Part shown: positions 1-7,420 of the stretch, piece by piece | Numbering within the stretch: position 1 is the stretch's first letter | Layout: each line of letters starts with the position of its first letter | Assembly (NCBI GenBank): GCA_016293845.1 | Contig: JAEDDH010000010.1 | Coordinates: forward strand, 1 to 64,000 | Length of the DNA: 64,000 bases | Reading direction: 5' to 3' | Source: Bacteroidales bacterium | Lineage (GTDB): Bacteria; Bacteroidota; Bacteroidia; Bacteroidales; UBA3824 | Notes under the pieces: generated by a model | The model's input: the letters and a program-made list of their open reading frames with translations, nothing else | The model's database searches: none | Told to the model about the DNA's origin: nothing | Position numbers and translations under genes: made by a program

Positions 1-88
1 CTAAATGGGCATCCTGTAATTTTACAATGCGGGTAAAAGTTACTAAATGGGTATCTTGCAAACAAACATTGCGTTAAAATATAAGTTA
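1..88. repeat. Two degenerate direct repeats at the window edge
   Basis: The motif CTAAATGGGyATCyTG occurs at 1 and again at 43. Both copies are followed by AT-rich sequence ending near ATGCG/ATTGCG and then AAAgTT or AAGTT, giving a period of about 42 bases. Only two units are visible and the left unit abuts the window edge, so the array may be longer. No open frame spans it. Confidence 0.5.
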
Positions 89-293
89 CTGAAAGTTTTG
101 TAAACTATATCTACAACAAAAAACATATCAAATTATCCTCTGTAAAATGCAATAATATAGAATATAAACCAAATATATATAAATTACTAATATTATTAAC
201 ACAAATTAACACTTTTAATATACTGCTTACAAATACTTGTAGATAGTGTTTTAAAAATATTTCGGTAAAACTATTAAAAAAATACGAGAAAAA

Positions 294-325
294 TTTGGAG
301 AATTAAAAATAATGCTTTATCTTTG
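294..325 (+). promoter_or_regulatory. Bacteroidetes-type promoter of the 476 gene
   Basis: A TTTG at 294-297 and TATCTTTG at 318-325 are separated by 20 bases. This matches the Bacteroidetes primary-sigma layout (TTTG / TAnnTTTG). Transcription would begin near 332, leaving a leader of about 145 bases before the gene. That leader carries two copies of GTCCGG (at 357-362 and 400-405). Confidence 0.6.
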
Positions 326-475
326 CAGTGTCAAAATTGAAACAGAAAGGCGTAAGTCCGGACGAGAAAAAAATAACGTTAAATAAGAATTTGAGAAAAG
401 TCCGGCAGCCGAGTACGTGGAGATAGAGGCAGAACAACAACAAACAAATTATTTTATTAATTAAATTTTAAGAAA

Positions 476-1201
476 ATGATGTTTATAAAAACATTTAACC
501 CTGTGCGATTGACAAACCGCGAATCAGTAACTTTCCTGATGCAGGTAATCGAATCGGCTAAGTCGGTTGATTCTGAAAGTGAAAACAAAGCTCTTGAAAA
601 CCTCGTTGCTAAAAACACCGAGTTTAACAACTACCTTACCAACGACACCACCGTAGTGCGTACCAACCAATTGCTTGGGCTTCTTACCCAAATGAACGAC
701 AATCTCCACGCCGTACGCCTAATAGTCAAGGGATTCTCTTTCTCGGTGGACACCGTTAAAAAAGAAGCAGCCCAGAAAGTGCTCGCCATCTTTGCAAAAT
801 ATGGCAACACCTATGGAATCGGCAACTTTGAGCGTGTTTCAAAATTTCGCCACATTACCGACGAAATCAACGCACTCAACATTACAACAGAGGTGCTTCC
901 TATTGCCGAGTTTATCGAACCCATTAAAAACATCCCCGACGACTTTAATGCCATTTACACCGAACGTGCCGAATATGTGGCATCTACTATGGGTAGAATC
1001 GCCGAAAGCCGCCGCGCCGCCGAAGAGGCTTACCGCTCCTTTGTAATCTATACCAACGGTCTTGCGGTAGTGGAACCCGAAAAATACGACGCTTTTGTGG
1101 CTCAGGTAAACCAGATTATCGCCAAAGTATCGCTTATGATTGGTAATCGCTGCAACAAAGCGGCAGATACCGAAGTAGAACCTAATACTACTGAATGCTA
1201 A
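476..1201 (+). CDS. DUF6261-like helical protein
   Basis: A 241-residue, apparently all-helical cytoplasmic protein with no signal peptide or membrane segment. The spacing of hydrophobic residues suggests a bundle of long helices. It resembles the Bacteroidetes DUF6261 family, whose function is unknown. Conserved-looking elements include an N-terminal LTNRE segment, a central GNFERVSKF segment and a helix around EYVASTMGRIAESRRAAEEAYR. The gene stands alone between its own promoter (318-325) and a strong terminator (1229-1267), so it is probably monocistronic. A second protein of similar size and fold lies at 53341-54051. The start is the first of two consecutive ATG/ATG-like codons after an A-rich leader; starting one codon later is equally possible. 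Confidence 0.7.
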   Translation: MMFIKTFNPVRLTNRESVTFLMQVIESAKSVDSESENKALENLVAKNTEFNNYLTNDTTVVRTNQLLGLLTQMNDNLHAVRLIVKGFSFSVDTVKKEAAQKVLAIFAKYGNTYGIGNFERVSKFRHITDEINALNITTEVLPIAEFIEPIKNIPDDFNAIYTERAEYVASTMGRIAESRRAAEEAYRSFVIYTNGLAVVEPEKYDAFVAQVNQIIAKVSLMIGNRCNKAADTEVEPNTTEC

Positions 1202-1228
1202 CAACTTATCTTACTAACTAAAACCCTC

Positions 1229-1267
1229 AAATCCCGATGGAGAACACCCCGTCGGGATTTTTTTTGT
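1229..1267 (+). terminator. Terminator after the DUF6261-like gene
   Basis: The inverted repeat AAATCCCGA/TCGGGATTT is a 9-bp stem with a 14-base loop, followed by a run of T. It lies 28 bases past the stop codon. Confidence 0.9.
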
Positions 1268-1295
1268 TTTTAATCAAAAAAAACATCTCAAAAAT

Positions 1296-1326
1296 TTTGC
1301 AGAGAATAAAAAACTATCTACTTTTG
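1296..1326 (+). promoter_or_regulatory. tRNA-Gln promoter
   Basis: TTTG at 1296-1299 and TACTTTTG at 1319-1326 are separated by 19 bases. The predicted start is about 1332, some 34 bases before the mature tRNA. Confidence 0.65.
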
Positions 1327-1365
1327 CGCCGTCAAAAAAGATTAAATGTTTTGGCGATTTGGTAC

Positions 1366-1436
1366 AGACCTATGGTGTAATGGTAGCACAGCAGATTTTG
1401 GTTCTGTTAGTTGAGGTTCGAATCCCCATAGGTCTA
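1366..1436 (+). tRNA. tRNA-Gln (anticodon TTG)
   Basis: A 71-base cloverleaf. The acceptor stem AGACCTA (1366-1372) pairs with TAGGTCT (1429-1435). The anticodon stem GCAGA/TCTGT encloses the loop TTTTGGT, which reads TTG. The T-loop is TTCGAAT. No CCA is encoded. The T stem has one A-C mismatch. Confidence 0.93.
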
Positions 1437-1438
1437 CA

Positions 1439-1475
1439 AGCCTCCGAGGAATTTTCCTTCGGAGGCTTTCTTTTT
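1439..1475 (+). terminator. tRNA-Gln terminator
   Basis: The stem AGCCTCCGA/TCGGAGGCT is followed by TTCTTTTT directly after the tRNA. Confidence 0.9.
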
Positions 1476-1547
1476 CCCCGTACATCGTCGACGCGGTGCG
1501 TCTTGATGTACGGGGTTACAGATATGCCGTCTTCCAGACGGAGATAT
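1476..1547. repeat. REP-like double palindrome
   Basis: CCCCGTACATC (1476-1486) pairs with GATGTACGGGG (1505-1515). Inside it GACGC (1490-1494) pairs with GCGTC (1498-1502). A second palindrome follows: CCGTC/GACGG (1527-1541), flanked by ATAT on both sides. Neither hairpin has a T-run, so these are not ordinary terminators. It could be a dispersed intergenic palindrome or an mRNA-stabilising structure. Confidence 0.55.
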
Positions 1548-1601
1548 TAGCGATGGATAAAACAAATAATTCGTTTTATTCGTTGTTAAAAAAATAAATC
1601 G

Positions 1602-1609
1602 TATATTTG
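1602..1609 (+). promoter_or_regulatory. Promoter box of the toxin-antitoxin operon
   Basis: TATATTTG lies 27 bases before the antitoxin ATG. A TTG sits 16 bases upstream of it, a shorter spacing than usual. Confidence 0.5.
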
Positions 1610-1636
1610 TGGCATAAAAGCAAACTATCAATCACT

Positions 1637-1948
1637 ATGAGTACAACAGCATTATCGGGTTTACGCGATTATCTTTGCGGAACACTTACTCCTGCCAATA
1701 TGTTGTGGCTGAGCAGTCAGTTAGCTGAATATGCTCATCACCAGCAAGCCGAAGAGCTTCCGCCTCCCCATCGCCGCTACACCATGGACGAAATCGACGC
1801 CATGCTCGACGAAGCCGAACGCCAAGCCGCAGCGGGGGAAAGTATGACCAACGAAGAATTTTTCCGTAGTTGGGACGAACTCATTGCAGAAGAAGAGCGT
1901 CTTGAAAAACAACAAGAAGAACAATTTGAATTTGCAATGGCTGTATGA
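1637..1948 (+). CDS. Antitoxin of a RelE/ParE-type module
   Basis: A 103-residue acidic, helix-rich protein. The first half (MSTTALSGLRDYLCGTL) could form the dimerisation or DNA-binding part. The second half is very rich in Glu and Gln (MLDEAERQAAAGE, then EEERLEKQQEEQ), typical of the flexible toxin-binding tail of type II antitoxins. The ATG at 1637 is preferred because the longer frame from 1607 begins inside the promoter box. The stop codon overlaps the toxin ATG (ATGA), indicating translational coupling. The role is inferred from size, charge and partner, since the sequence itself is not diagnostic. Confidence 0.7.
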   Translation: MSTTALSGLRDYLCGTLTPANMLWLSSQLAEYAHHQQAEELPPPHRRYTMDEIDAMLDEAERQAAAGESMTNEEFFRSWDELIAEEERLEKQQEEQFEFAMAV

Positions 1949-2262
1949 AAATTGAGTGGGAAAACATTGCAGGGCAAAAAGCAAAGGAAATAGGCAAGTA
2001 TATCCGTAGGTCTTTTGGATTAAAGCGGATGAAAGTGTTTGGAGAACAAATCCGCCACACTACCGACTTGTTGATTCTAAATCCCTATATGGGCATATTA
2101 GACCCATTACTATCAGGCCGTTCGCAATCTTACCGCAGTATCCTAATAAATAGACTAAGCAAAATGGTTTATTATGTGGATGAAAAAGAAGGGGTTATTC
2201 ATATCGCTGCCTTTTGGGATTGTAGATGTGAGCCATTAGCTCAATCAGAGCATTTGAAATAA
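1945..2262 (+). CDS. RelE/ParE-superfamily toxin
   Basis: A 105-residue basic protein with the ParE/RelE pattern: an N-terminal beta strand (MKIEWENIA), two basic helices (KAKEIGKYIRRSFGLKRM and the FGEQIRHTTDLL region), the NPYMG turn, then strands with YRSILINRLSKMVYYVD and the typical end IHIAAFWDCR. Members either cleave mRNA on the ribosome or poison gyrase; which applies here cannot be told from sequence. It overlaps the antitoxin by 4 bases. The operon ends at the hairpin at 2279-2304. Confidence 0.82.
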   Translation: MKIEWENIAGQKAKEIGKYIRRSFGLKRMKVFGEQIRHTTDLLILNPYMGILDPLLSGRSQSYRSILINRLSKMVYYVDEKEGVIHIAAFWDCRCEPLAQSEHLK

Positions 2263-2276
2263 AATCATATAAAAAA

Positions 2277-2310
2277 AATAGGAACGTGTTGTAACGCGTT
2301 CCTAATTTTT
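2277..2310. terminator. Bidirectional terminator between the toxin gene and tRNA-Phe
   Basis: TAGGAACG (2279-2286) pairs with CGTTCCTA (2297-2304). It is flanked by an A-run on the left and a T-run on the right, so it can stop both the toxin operon (+) and the tRNA-Phe transcript (-). Confidence 0.8.
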
Positions 2311-2314
2311 TTTG

Positions 2315-2387
2315 TGGTACCACCGGGAATCGAACCAGGGACACAAGGATTTTCAGTCCTTTGCTCTACCGACTGAGCTATGGTACC
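2315..2387 (-). tRNA. tRNA-Phe (anticodon GAA), copy 2 in transcript order
   Basis: A 73-base cloverleaf on the minus strand. Acceptor GGTACCA pairs with TGGTACC, the anticodon loop is CTGAAAA, and the T-loop is TTCGATT. No CCA is encoded. It differs from the neighbouring copy by one D-loop base (CGG versus TGG). Confidence 0.94.
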
Positions 2388-2428
2388 TCCATCTTAATAT
2401 TAATATAATCTCAAAATACTCAACTTTG

Positions 2429-2501
2429 TGGTACCACCGGGAATCGAACCAGGGACACAAGGATTTTCAGTCCTTTGCTCTACCAACTGAGCTATGGTAC
2501 C
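2429..2501 (-). tRNA. tRNA-Phe (anticodon GAA), copy 1 in transcript order
   Basis: A 73-base tRNA almost identical to the one at 2315-2387 and separated from it by 41 bases. Both are probably made from one precursor, driven by the promoter at 2518-2548 and ended at 2277-2310. Confidence 0.94.
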
Positions 2502-2517
2502 TCGCTTATTTGCGGTG

Positions 2518-2548
2518 CAAAATTAGCGCATTTATTTTATACTTGCAA
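2518..2548 (-). promoter_or_regulatory. tRNA-Phe operon promoter
   Basis: On the minus strand TAATTTTG (2518-2525) has a TTG 20 bases upstream (2546-2548). The start would fall about 10 bases before the first tRNA-Phe. Confidence 0.6.
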
Positions 2549-2590
2549 ATTTTTTTGCTTTTTTTACCCAAAAATATTTATTTTCTTTTC

Positions 2591-3319
2591 TTAAAATCTG
2601 TCTTTCTGTTTGTTATCCTCTTTTTCTTTCTTCTCTTTGATGTATTGTTCGCGTTTGTCTTTCACTTTTTGGTAGTATTCGGCGTATAGAAGGTATTTTT
2701 TGTATTGCTCTTCGTCTTTGCCTTTCCAGATGTTTTTGCCAAGCGACGAGAATTTCACCAATTTTTCGTAGAGCTGCTTGCCAAGTTCGTGACGGCGCGC
2801 GGTGTTTTTTACACGTTCGGCGCGTACGCTTTCAAGTTCTTTTACAGCAGTTTTGGTTTGCTTTATGTTGTTTTTGAGGCTTTCAAAATCATCTTCTTTG
2901 ATTCCTACGTTGATGAGTTTTGATTTGAATTTTTTAGATACGGTAACAACCTTTTCGCCAAACTCGATGAGTGCGGTGGTGGGTATGCCGGTGATTTTTT
3001 GGCTCTTGAAGTATTTTTTCATCTCCTGTTTGCCAATTATCACTATTGATATGTGCAAGAGAAAGTTGCGGATGTCGGTGCGGAGTATCTCTTCTTTCTC
3101 GGATTTTAGCTTGGTTTTTTCGCTTACCTTGTCGGCAAAAATCTTGTCTTCGGGAAAGTTTTCGTAATCAGCAATTTTTTTCCTTAATGTTTCGAGTTCT
3201 TTTTCTGTTACACCAAACTTGGCAAAAAGTTTCATGTCGTTGCCAACAAGTTCTATTATGGTGCGGCAACGCGATGTAATTTCAGCTGCCGAATAATTGT
3301 ATGTGAGTTGTGTGGTCAT
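2591..3319 (-). CDS. Hypothetical coiled-coil protein
   Basis: A 242-residue, highly charged, Lys/Glu-rich protein predicted to be almost entirely helical. There is no signal peptide or membrane segment. Long heptad-like stretches suggest a coiled coil or helical bundle (around VTEKELETLRKKIADYE, IKQTKTAVKELESVRAERV and the very basic C-terminal tail ending KKEKEDNKQKDRF). I recognise no domain. Its size and helical character recall the DUF6261-like proteins at 476 and 53341, but I see no clear residue match. It has its own promoter box (3340-3347) and no obvious partner. Confidence 0.65.
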   Translation of the reverse strand: MTTQLTYNYSAAEITSRCRTIIELVGNDMKLFAKFGVTEKELETLRKKIADYENFPEDKIFADKVSEKTKLKSEKEEILRTDIRNFLLHISIVIIGKQEMKKYFKSQKITGIPTTALIEFGEKVVTVSKKFKSKLINVGIKEDDFESLKNNIKQTKTAVKELESVRAERVKNTARRHELGKQLYEKLVKFSSLGKNIWKGKDEEQYKKYLLYAEYYQKVKDKREQYIKEKKEKEDNKQKDRF

Positions 3320-3339
3320 TTTTTATTTTTTTTGCGATA

Positions 3340-3347
3340 CAAATGTA
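3340..3347 (-). promoter_or_regulatory. Promoter box of the coiled-coil gene
   Basis: TACATTTG on the minus strand, about 20 bases upstream of the ATG at 3319. Confidence 0.5.
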
Positions 3348-3550
3348 GAGATATATTTTTAACCCGCAAATTAAATTACCCTTAACTTTGTTTAATTTAT
3401 CAAAAACTTAATAATTTATTTAATAAAATAAAACTATCCTACATAAATATTTTTGGCTTTGCCTTAAATCTGTTACTTAGAAATAAGTATGGTTTACAAA
3501 AATAACCTAAAATTACTTTTGTAAACCATATAATTTGCAATTTGTAAGGC

Positions 3551-5338
3551 TTAGTTGATTTTGAGTACGGCGAGGAATGCTTTTTGTGGCACTTCTACGT
3601 CGCCTACTTGTTTCATACGTTTTTTGCCTTTTTTCTGTTTGTCGAGGAGTTTGCGTTTTCGCGAAATGTCGCCGCCGTAGCATTTGGCTGTAACGTCTTT
3701 GCGGAATGCTTTGATGGTGCTGCGCGATATTATTTTGGTGCCTACCGCAGCTTGTATTGCTATGTCGAATTGGTGGCGGGGGATCAGGTCTTTGAGTTTT
3801 TCGCAGATGTTTTTGCCAAACTCGTAGGCGTTAGATTCGTGGATTAGGCTGCTCATAGCGTCCACCGGTTCGCCGTTGAGCAGGATGTCTAACTTTATCA
3901 ATTTTGATTCGCGGTAGTCGATCGGATGATAGTCAAACGATGCGTAACCCTTTGATATGCTTTTGAGTTTGTCGTAAAAGTCGAACACAATTTCTGCCAA
4001 GGGCATTTCAAAATTGAGCTCTATACGGTCGGCGGTGAGGTATGTTTCGTTGGTTTTGATACCGCGCTTTTCCATACAGAGTTTGGTTATTGGTCCGTAA
4101 AACTCTGACTTTGTGATAATATCAGCCTTGATGTAAGGTTCTTCGATATGGCTGATGGCTTTTTGTTCGGGCAATCCTGCGGGGTTGTGCACCTCTATCA
4201 TTTCGCCTTTGGTGGTAAACACCTTATATGAAACGTTTGGCACAGTGGTGATAACGTCCATGTTAAATTCGCGCGAAAGACGCTCTTGCACAATGTCCAT
4301 GTGCAACATTCCCAAGAATCCGCAGCGGAAACCAAATCCGAGGGCTATCGACGATTCGGGTGTAAAGGTGAGCGATGCGTCGTTGAGTTGCAGTTTTTCG
4401 AGCGATGTGCGTAGCTCTTCGTATTCGTCGGTTTCTATTGGGTAAACGCCCGCATACACCATAGGCTTTACTTCGGCAAAACCTTCTATTGCTTTGGTGC
4501 ATGGGTTTTCTACGTGGGTAATGGTGTCGCCCACTTTTACTTCGGTGGCTTGCTTTATGCCTGAAATTATGTATCCTACGTTTCCGGCAGAGATTTCGGC
4601 GCGAGGACGGAGGTTCATTTCGAGTATGCCCACTTCGTCGGCGTTGTACTCTTTTTTGGTGTTTACAAATTTTACGCGATCGTTGGTTTTGAGCGTTCCG
4701 TTGTAGATGCGGAAATATGCTATAATGCCGCGGAATGGATTGAACACCGAGTCGAATATCAGCGCTTGCAATGGAGCTTCGGGGTCGCCTTCGGGAGCGG
4801 GCACTTTTTCTATTATAGTGTCTAAGATACGTTCTACGCCTAACCCTGTTTTGCCCGAAGCTTCGATAATTTCTTCGCGTTTGCCGCCGATGAGTTCTAT
4901 AATCTGGTCTTTTACCTCTTCGGGTTTTGCGGCGGGCATATCCATCTTGTTGAGCACGGGGATAATTTCGAGGTTGTTTTCGATAGCCATGTACACGTTT
5001 GAGATGGTTTGCGCCTGAATACCCTGTGTGGCGTCAATTACGAGCAGAGCGCCCTCGCAAGCGGCAATGCTCCGGCTCACCTCGTACGAAAAATCCACGT
5101 GTCCGGGAGTGTCGATGAGGTTTAGCACATAGTTTTCGCCATTGTAGCGGTGCTGCATCTGTATAGCGTGACTTTTGATAGTGATGCCGCGTTCGCGTTC
5201 CAAGTCCATATCGTCGAGCACTTGATTGGTGAGGTCTTTTTCGTTGATGGTTTTGGTGTATTGCAGCAGACGGTCGGCGAGAGTGCTCTTGCCGTGGTCG
5301 ATATGCGCTATTATGCAGAAGTTACGAATGTTTTTCAT
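3551..5338 (-). CDS. lepA: Elongation factor 4 (LepA) GTPase
   Basis: A 595-residue translation GTPase, the usual length for LepA. It acts on ribosomes and is thought to help initiation and assembly or back-translocation under stress. The G1 motif AHIDHGKST is at residues 11-19, followed by DTPGH and NKMD. The LepA-specific C-terminal domain is present, including the conserved segment around SFDYHPIDYRESKL and the tail beginning GGDISRKRKLLDKQKKGKKRM. The gene is complete and starts with MKNIRNFCIIAHID. The TonB receptor gene ends about 40 bases upstream on the same strand, and a TATATTTG box (5366-5373) lies between them. Confidence 0.97.
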   Translation of the reverse strand: MKNIRNFCIIAHIDHGKSTLADRLLQYTKTINEKDLTNQVLDDMDLERERGITIKSHAIQMQHRYNGENYVLNLIDTPGHVDFSYEVSRSIAACEGALLVIDATQGIQAQTISNVYMAIENNLEIIPVLNKMDMPAAKPEEVKDQIIELIGGKREEIIEASGKTGLGVERILDTIIEKVPAPEGDPEAPLQALIFDSVFNPFRGIIAYFRIYNGTLKTNDRVKFVNTKKEYNADEVGILEMNLRPRAEISAGNVGYIISGIKQATEVKVGDTITHVENPCTKAIEGFAEVKPMVYAGVYPIETDEYEELRTSLEKLQLNDASLTFTPESSIALGFGFRCGFLGMLHMDIVQERLSREFNMDVITTVPNVSYKVFTTKGEMIEVHNPAGLPEQKAISHIEEPYIKADIITKSEFYGPITKLCMEKRGIKTNETYLTADRIELNFEMPLAEIVFDFYDKLKSISKGYASFDYHPIDYRESKLIKLDILLNGEPVDAMSSLIHESNAYEFGKNICEKLKDLIPRHQFDIAIQAAVGTKIISRSTIKAFRKDVTAKCYGGDISRKRKLLDKQKKGKKRMKQVGDVEVPQKAFLAVLKIN

Positions 5339-5365
5339 CGCAGGGTAAGTTTATTATTTCAGCCG

Positions 5366-5373
5366 CAAATATA
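5366..5373 (-). promoter_or_regulatory. lepA promoter box
   Basis: TATATTTG on the minus strand, 27 bases upstream of the lepA ATG. No well-placed TTG was found upstream of it. Confidence 0.45.
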
Positions 5374-5380
5374 AAAACTT

Positions 5381-7249
5381 TTACAAATTAATGCAAATTC
5401 CACCCATAAAGGTTGCTTTGGGCATAGCGAATCCTGCGTAGGTTTGATACTCTTTGTTGAGGAGGTTTCCGCCCTTAACAAATAATTTGAGCCAAGGTAG
5501 AAGTTTGTAAGATACGTTGGCGTTGATAAGGTTGTAATCTTCTGTTTCGGCATTGTTTCCTGTGCTGATATACAATCCATAAATGCTCTGTTCGCTAATC
5601 TTTGCGGAGAATTTGCCATTAGTGTATTGCACAGCAAAATAGATTTTGTTTTCGGGTGCACCAGTAACGGGAGTGTCCATATCGAGCAACGAATAGTTTA
5701 AATTAAATCTCCATGCGCCGTAAGTGTATGCTGCCGAAAGTTCACAACCTTTGTTTTCAAATTCGCCTGTGTTCATATTTATCTTGCCAGCTCCGTTGGT
5801 GCGGGGAACGGTGGTGATGAGGTTGTCACCTTTTATATAATAGATGTTGGCGCCAAAGTTGAATTTTCGGATTTTTTTGGTGTAAGATAGTTCGTAGTTG
5901 ATCATACGCTCAGGTTCGAGGTTTTCGTTTTGAGGCGGAAACATATACATCTCGCGGATAATTGGGTTGCGGAATCCTTTGGACACCAACAGTTTGATAT
6001 TGTCGTCGGATGGAGTGTAAAACGATACTCCCGCCTGAGGAATAATTTCGGTGCCGGCTTGCGAATGGTGGTCGATTCTTACGCCCAAATCGGCAGAAAA
6101 CCACGATGTAATTTGTTGGTTGTAATCAATATAGCCTGCAATGTCGGTTTGGTTGTGGTCTTCTACAAGGTATTTTTTGTCGCCAGAGAAAAAGTTGTTC
6201 CAAGCCTCGCCGCCAAATGTCTGAAAATCTGCGCCCACAGTAAAGCGCGAACCGCTAAATGGCGAAAAGTTTTGATATGCAGTTGCTCCGGTAATAAAGT
6301 CGTCGTGCATATAAAGGTTGTCTTTTTCGGGCTGACCCCAAAGGTGTCCGTCGTTGATTTCGTGGTGTCCCCAATCGTAGAATAGGCGGATACATCCCGA
6401 AGTGTTTTTGTAATTGTTTGTTGCAGAAATGCTTGCAAGTCCGCGAATAATGTCGGCTTTGGTGTCGAAGAGCGGTGCGTCTTCGGGTCCGGGGTTGTTA
6501 AATTCAAAGTAAGTAAGGTTGACATCGCCGTTGAGAGTCCAATTTTTGTTAATGTCGTAACCCACTTTGATAAAGTCTGAAATCTGCTCAAATGCAGAAT
6601 TAAATCGGTGCCCGTCGGTGCGTTGATAACTTGCACCAAACACAGCCGAAAATTTGCCTTTGCGTACGCGAGCCATTCCATTGCCTTCAAATGTGCCGTA
6701 ACTTCCGCCCGAAAGCATAAAGTTGGTGTGCACTCCGTCGGTTTTGTCGGCGTTGCGGGTAACGATGTTGATAACGCCTGCCATAGCGTTTGAGCCATAA
6801 AGCAGCGACGACGGGCCGCGCAAAATCTCTACCTTGTCTGCCATAAAAGATTGGTATGCGTCGGGAACCGGGTGACCCATCAAACCGGCAAACTGTGGCT
6901 GACCGTCGATAAGCACAAGCATTTGAGCACCATCGCCCACGCCGCGCACCTTGATTCCTCCGGCAGAGTTGGTAGAAACTCCATAACCTATCATGCCTCG
7001 CGATGTGGCAAAAAGTCCGGGAGTCTCTTCTACGATAGATGGAAGCATAGAAATATTGTATCCCTCAGCAAGTTTTTCGTTGCTAATTTGAGTAATAGTG
7101 AGTGGCAGATAGCGCACGTCGGTGGCAGTGCGAGTGCCTGTTATCACCACCTCGGGATGGTAAACCATTCTTTCGATAATAGTGTCGCCCTGTGCAAAAG
7201 CACCTTGTACGGCGCACATAGCGGCAATTGCTAAAAGTGATTTTTTCAT
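5381..7249 (-). CDS. TonB-dependent outer-membrane receptor
   Basis: A 622-residue receptor. The signal peptide is MKKSLLAIAAMCAVQGAFA, cleaved before QGDTII, and the ATG at 7249 is preferred over the longer frame because it starts this signal peptide. The plug domain covers about residues 35-150, with EVVITGTRTATDVRYLP, then IKVRGVGDGAQMLVLIDG, VEILRGPSSLLYGSNAMAG and VINIVTR. The 22-strand-type barrel follows and ends in an aromatic-poor but typical strand (GGICINL). It lacks a carboxypeptidase-like N-terminal extension and a SusD partner, so it looks like a metal-chelate, haem or cobamide receptor rather than a SusC. The substrate cannot be told. It has its own promoter (7283-7311). Confidence 0.92.
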   Translation of the reverse strand: MKKSLLAIAAMCAVQGAFAQGDTIIERMVYHPEVVITGTRTATDVRYLPLTITQISNEKLAEGYNISMLPSIVEETPGLFATSRGMIGYGVSTNSAGGIKVRGVGDGAQMLVLIDGQPQFAGLMGHPVPDAYQSFMADKVEILRGPSSLLYGSNAMAGVINIVTRNADKTDGVHTNFMLSGGSYGTFEGNGMARVRKGKFSAVFGASYQRTDGHRFNSAFEQISDFIKVGYDINKNWTLNGDVNLTYFEFNNPGPEDAPLFDTKADIIRGLASISATNNYKNTSGCIRLFYDWGHHEINDGHLWGQPEKDNLYMHDDFITGATAYQNFSPFSGSRFTVGADFQTFGGEAWNNFFSGDKKYLVEDHNQTDIAGYIDYNQQITSWFSADLGVRIDHHSQAGTEIIPQAGVSFYTPSDDNIKLLVSKGFRNPIIREMYMFPPQNENLEPERMINYELSYTKKIRKFNFGANIYYIKGDNLITTVPRTNGAGKINMNTGEFENKGCELSAAYTYGAWRFNLNYSLLDMDTPVTGAPENKIYFAVQYTNGKFSAKISEQSIYGLYISTGNNAETEDYNLINANVSYKLLPWLKLFVKGGNLLNKEYQTYAGFAMPKATFMGGICINL

Positions 7250-7282
7250 ATAAATGTGAATATTAGAATATCTAAAATATCG

Positions 7283-7311
7283 CAAATGTATCGATAAAAT
7301 GAGAAAATCAA
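7283..7311 (-). promoter_or_regulatory. TonB receptor promoter
   Basis: On the minus strand TACATTTG (7283-7290) has a TTG 18 bases upstream (7309-7311). It lies back to back with the promoter of the 7421 gene. Confidence 0.6.
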
Positions 7312-7384
7312 AAATGTAATAATGCAGTGCGAGAGTAGTTATATTTTATCACAAATTTTTTTTTCATTCATTTTGTTCATTTTT

Positions 7385-7416
7385 TTTGGTTAATTAACAG
7401 AGATATTCTACTTTTG
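7385..7416 (+). promoter_or_regulatory. Promoter of the STAND ATPase gene
   Basis: TTTG at 7385-7388 and TACTTTTG at 7409-7416 are 20 bases apart. The predicted start (about 7420-7424) coincides with the GTG start codon at 7421, so the message may be leaderless. Confidence 0.6.
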
Positions 7417-7420
7417 GCTC

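Noticed and set aside
357..405. GTCCGG motifs suggesting RNase P RNA
   Set aside because: The flanking conserved RNase P elements and the expected length are absent, and a protein gene follows at once.
2315..2501. Duplicated tRNA-Phe as attachment sites of an integrated element
   Set aside because: Both copies are complete tRNAs with only 41 bases between them and no integrase nearby; simple gene duplication explains them.
2312..2689. A 125-codon plus-strand frame with a repeated segment
   Set aside because: It is the complement of the two tRNA-Phe genes, and the repeat reflects the duplicated tRNA.
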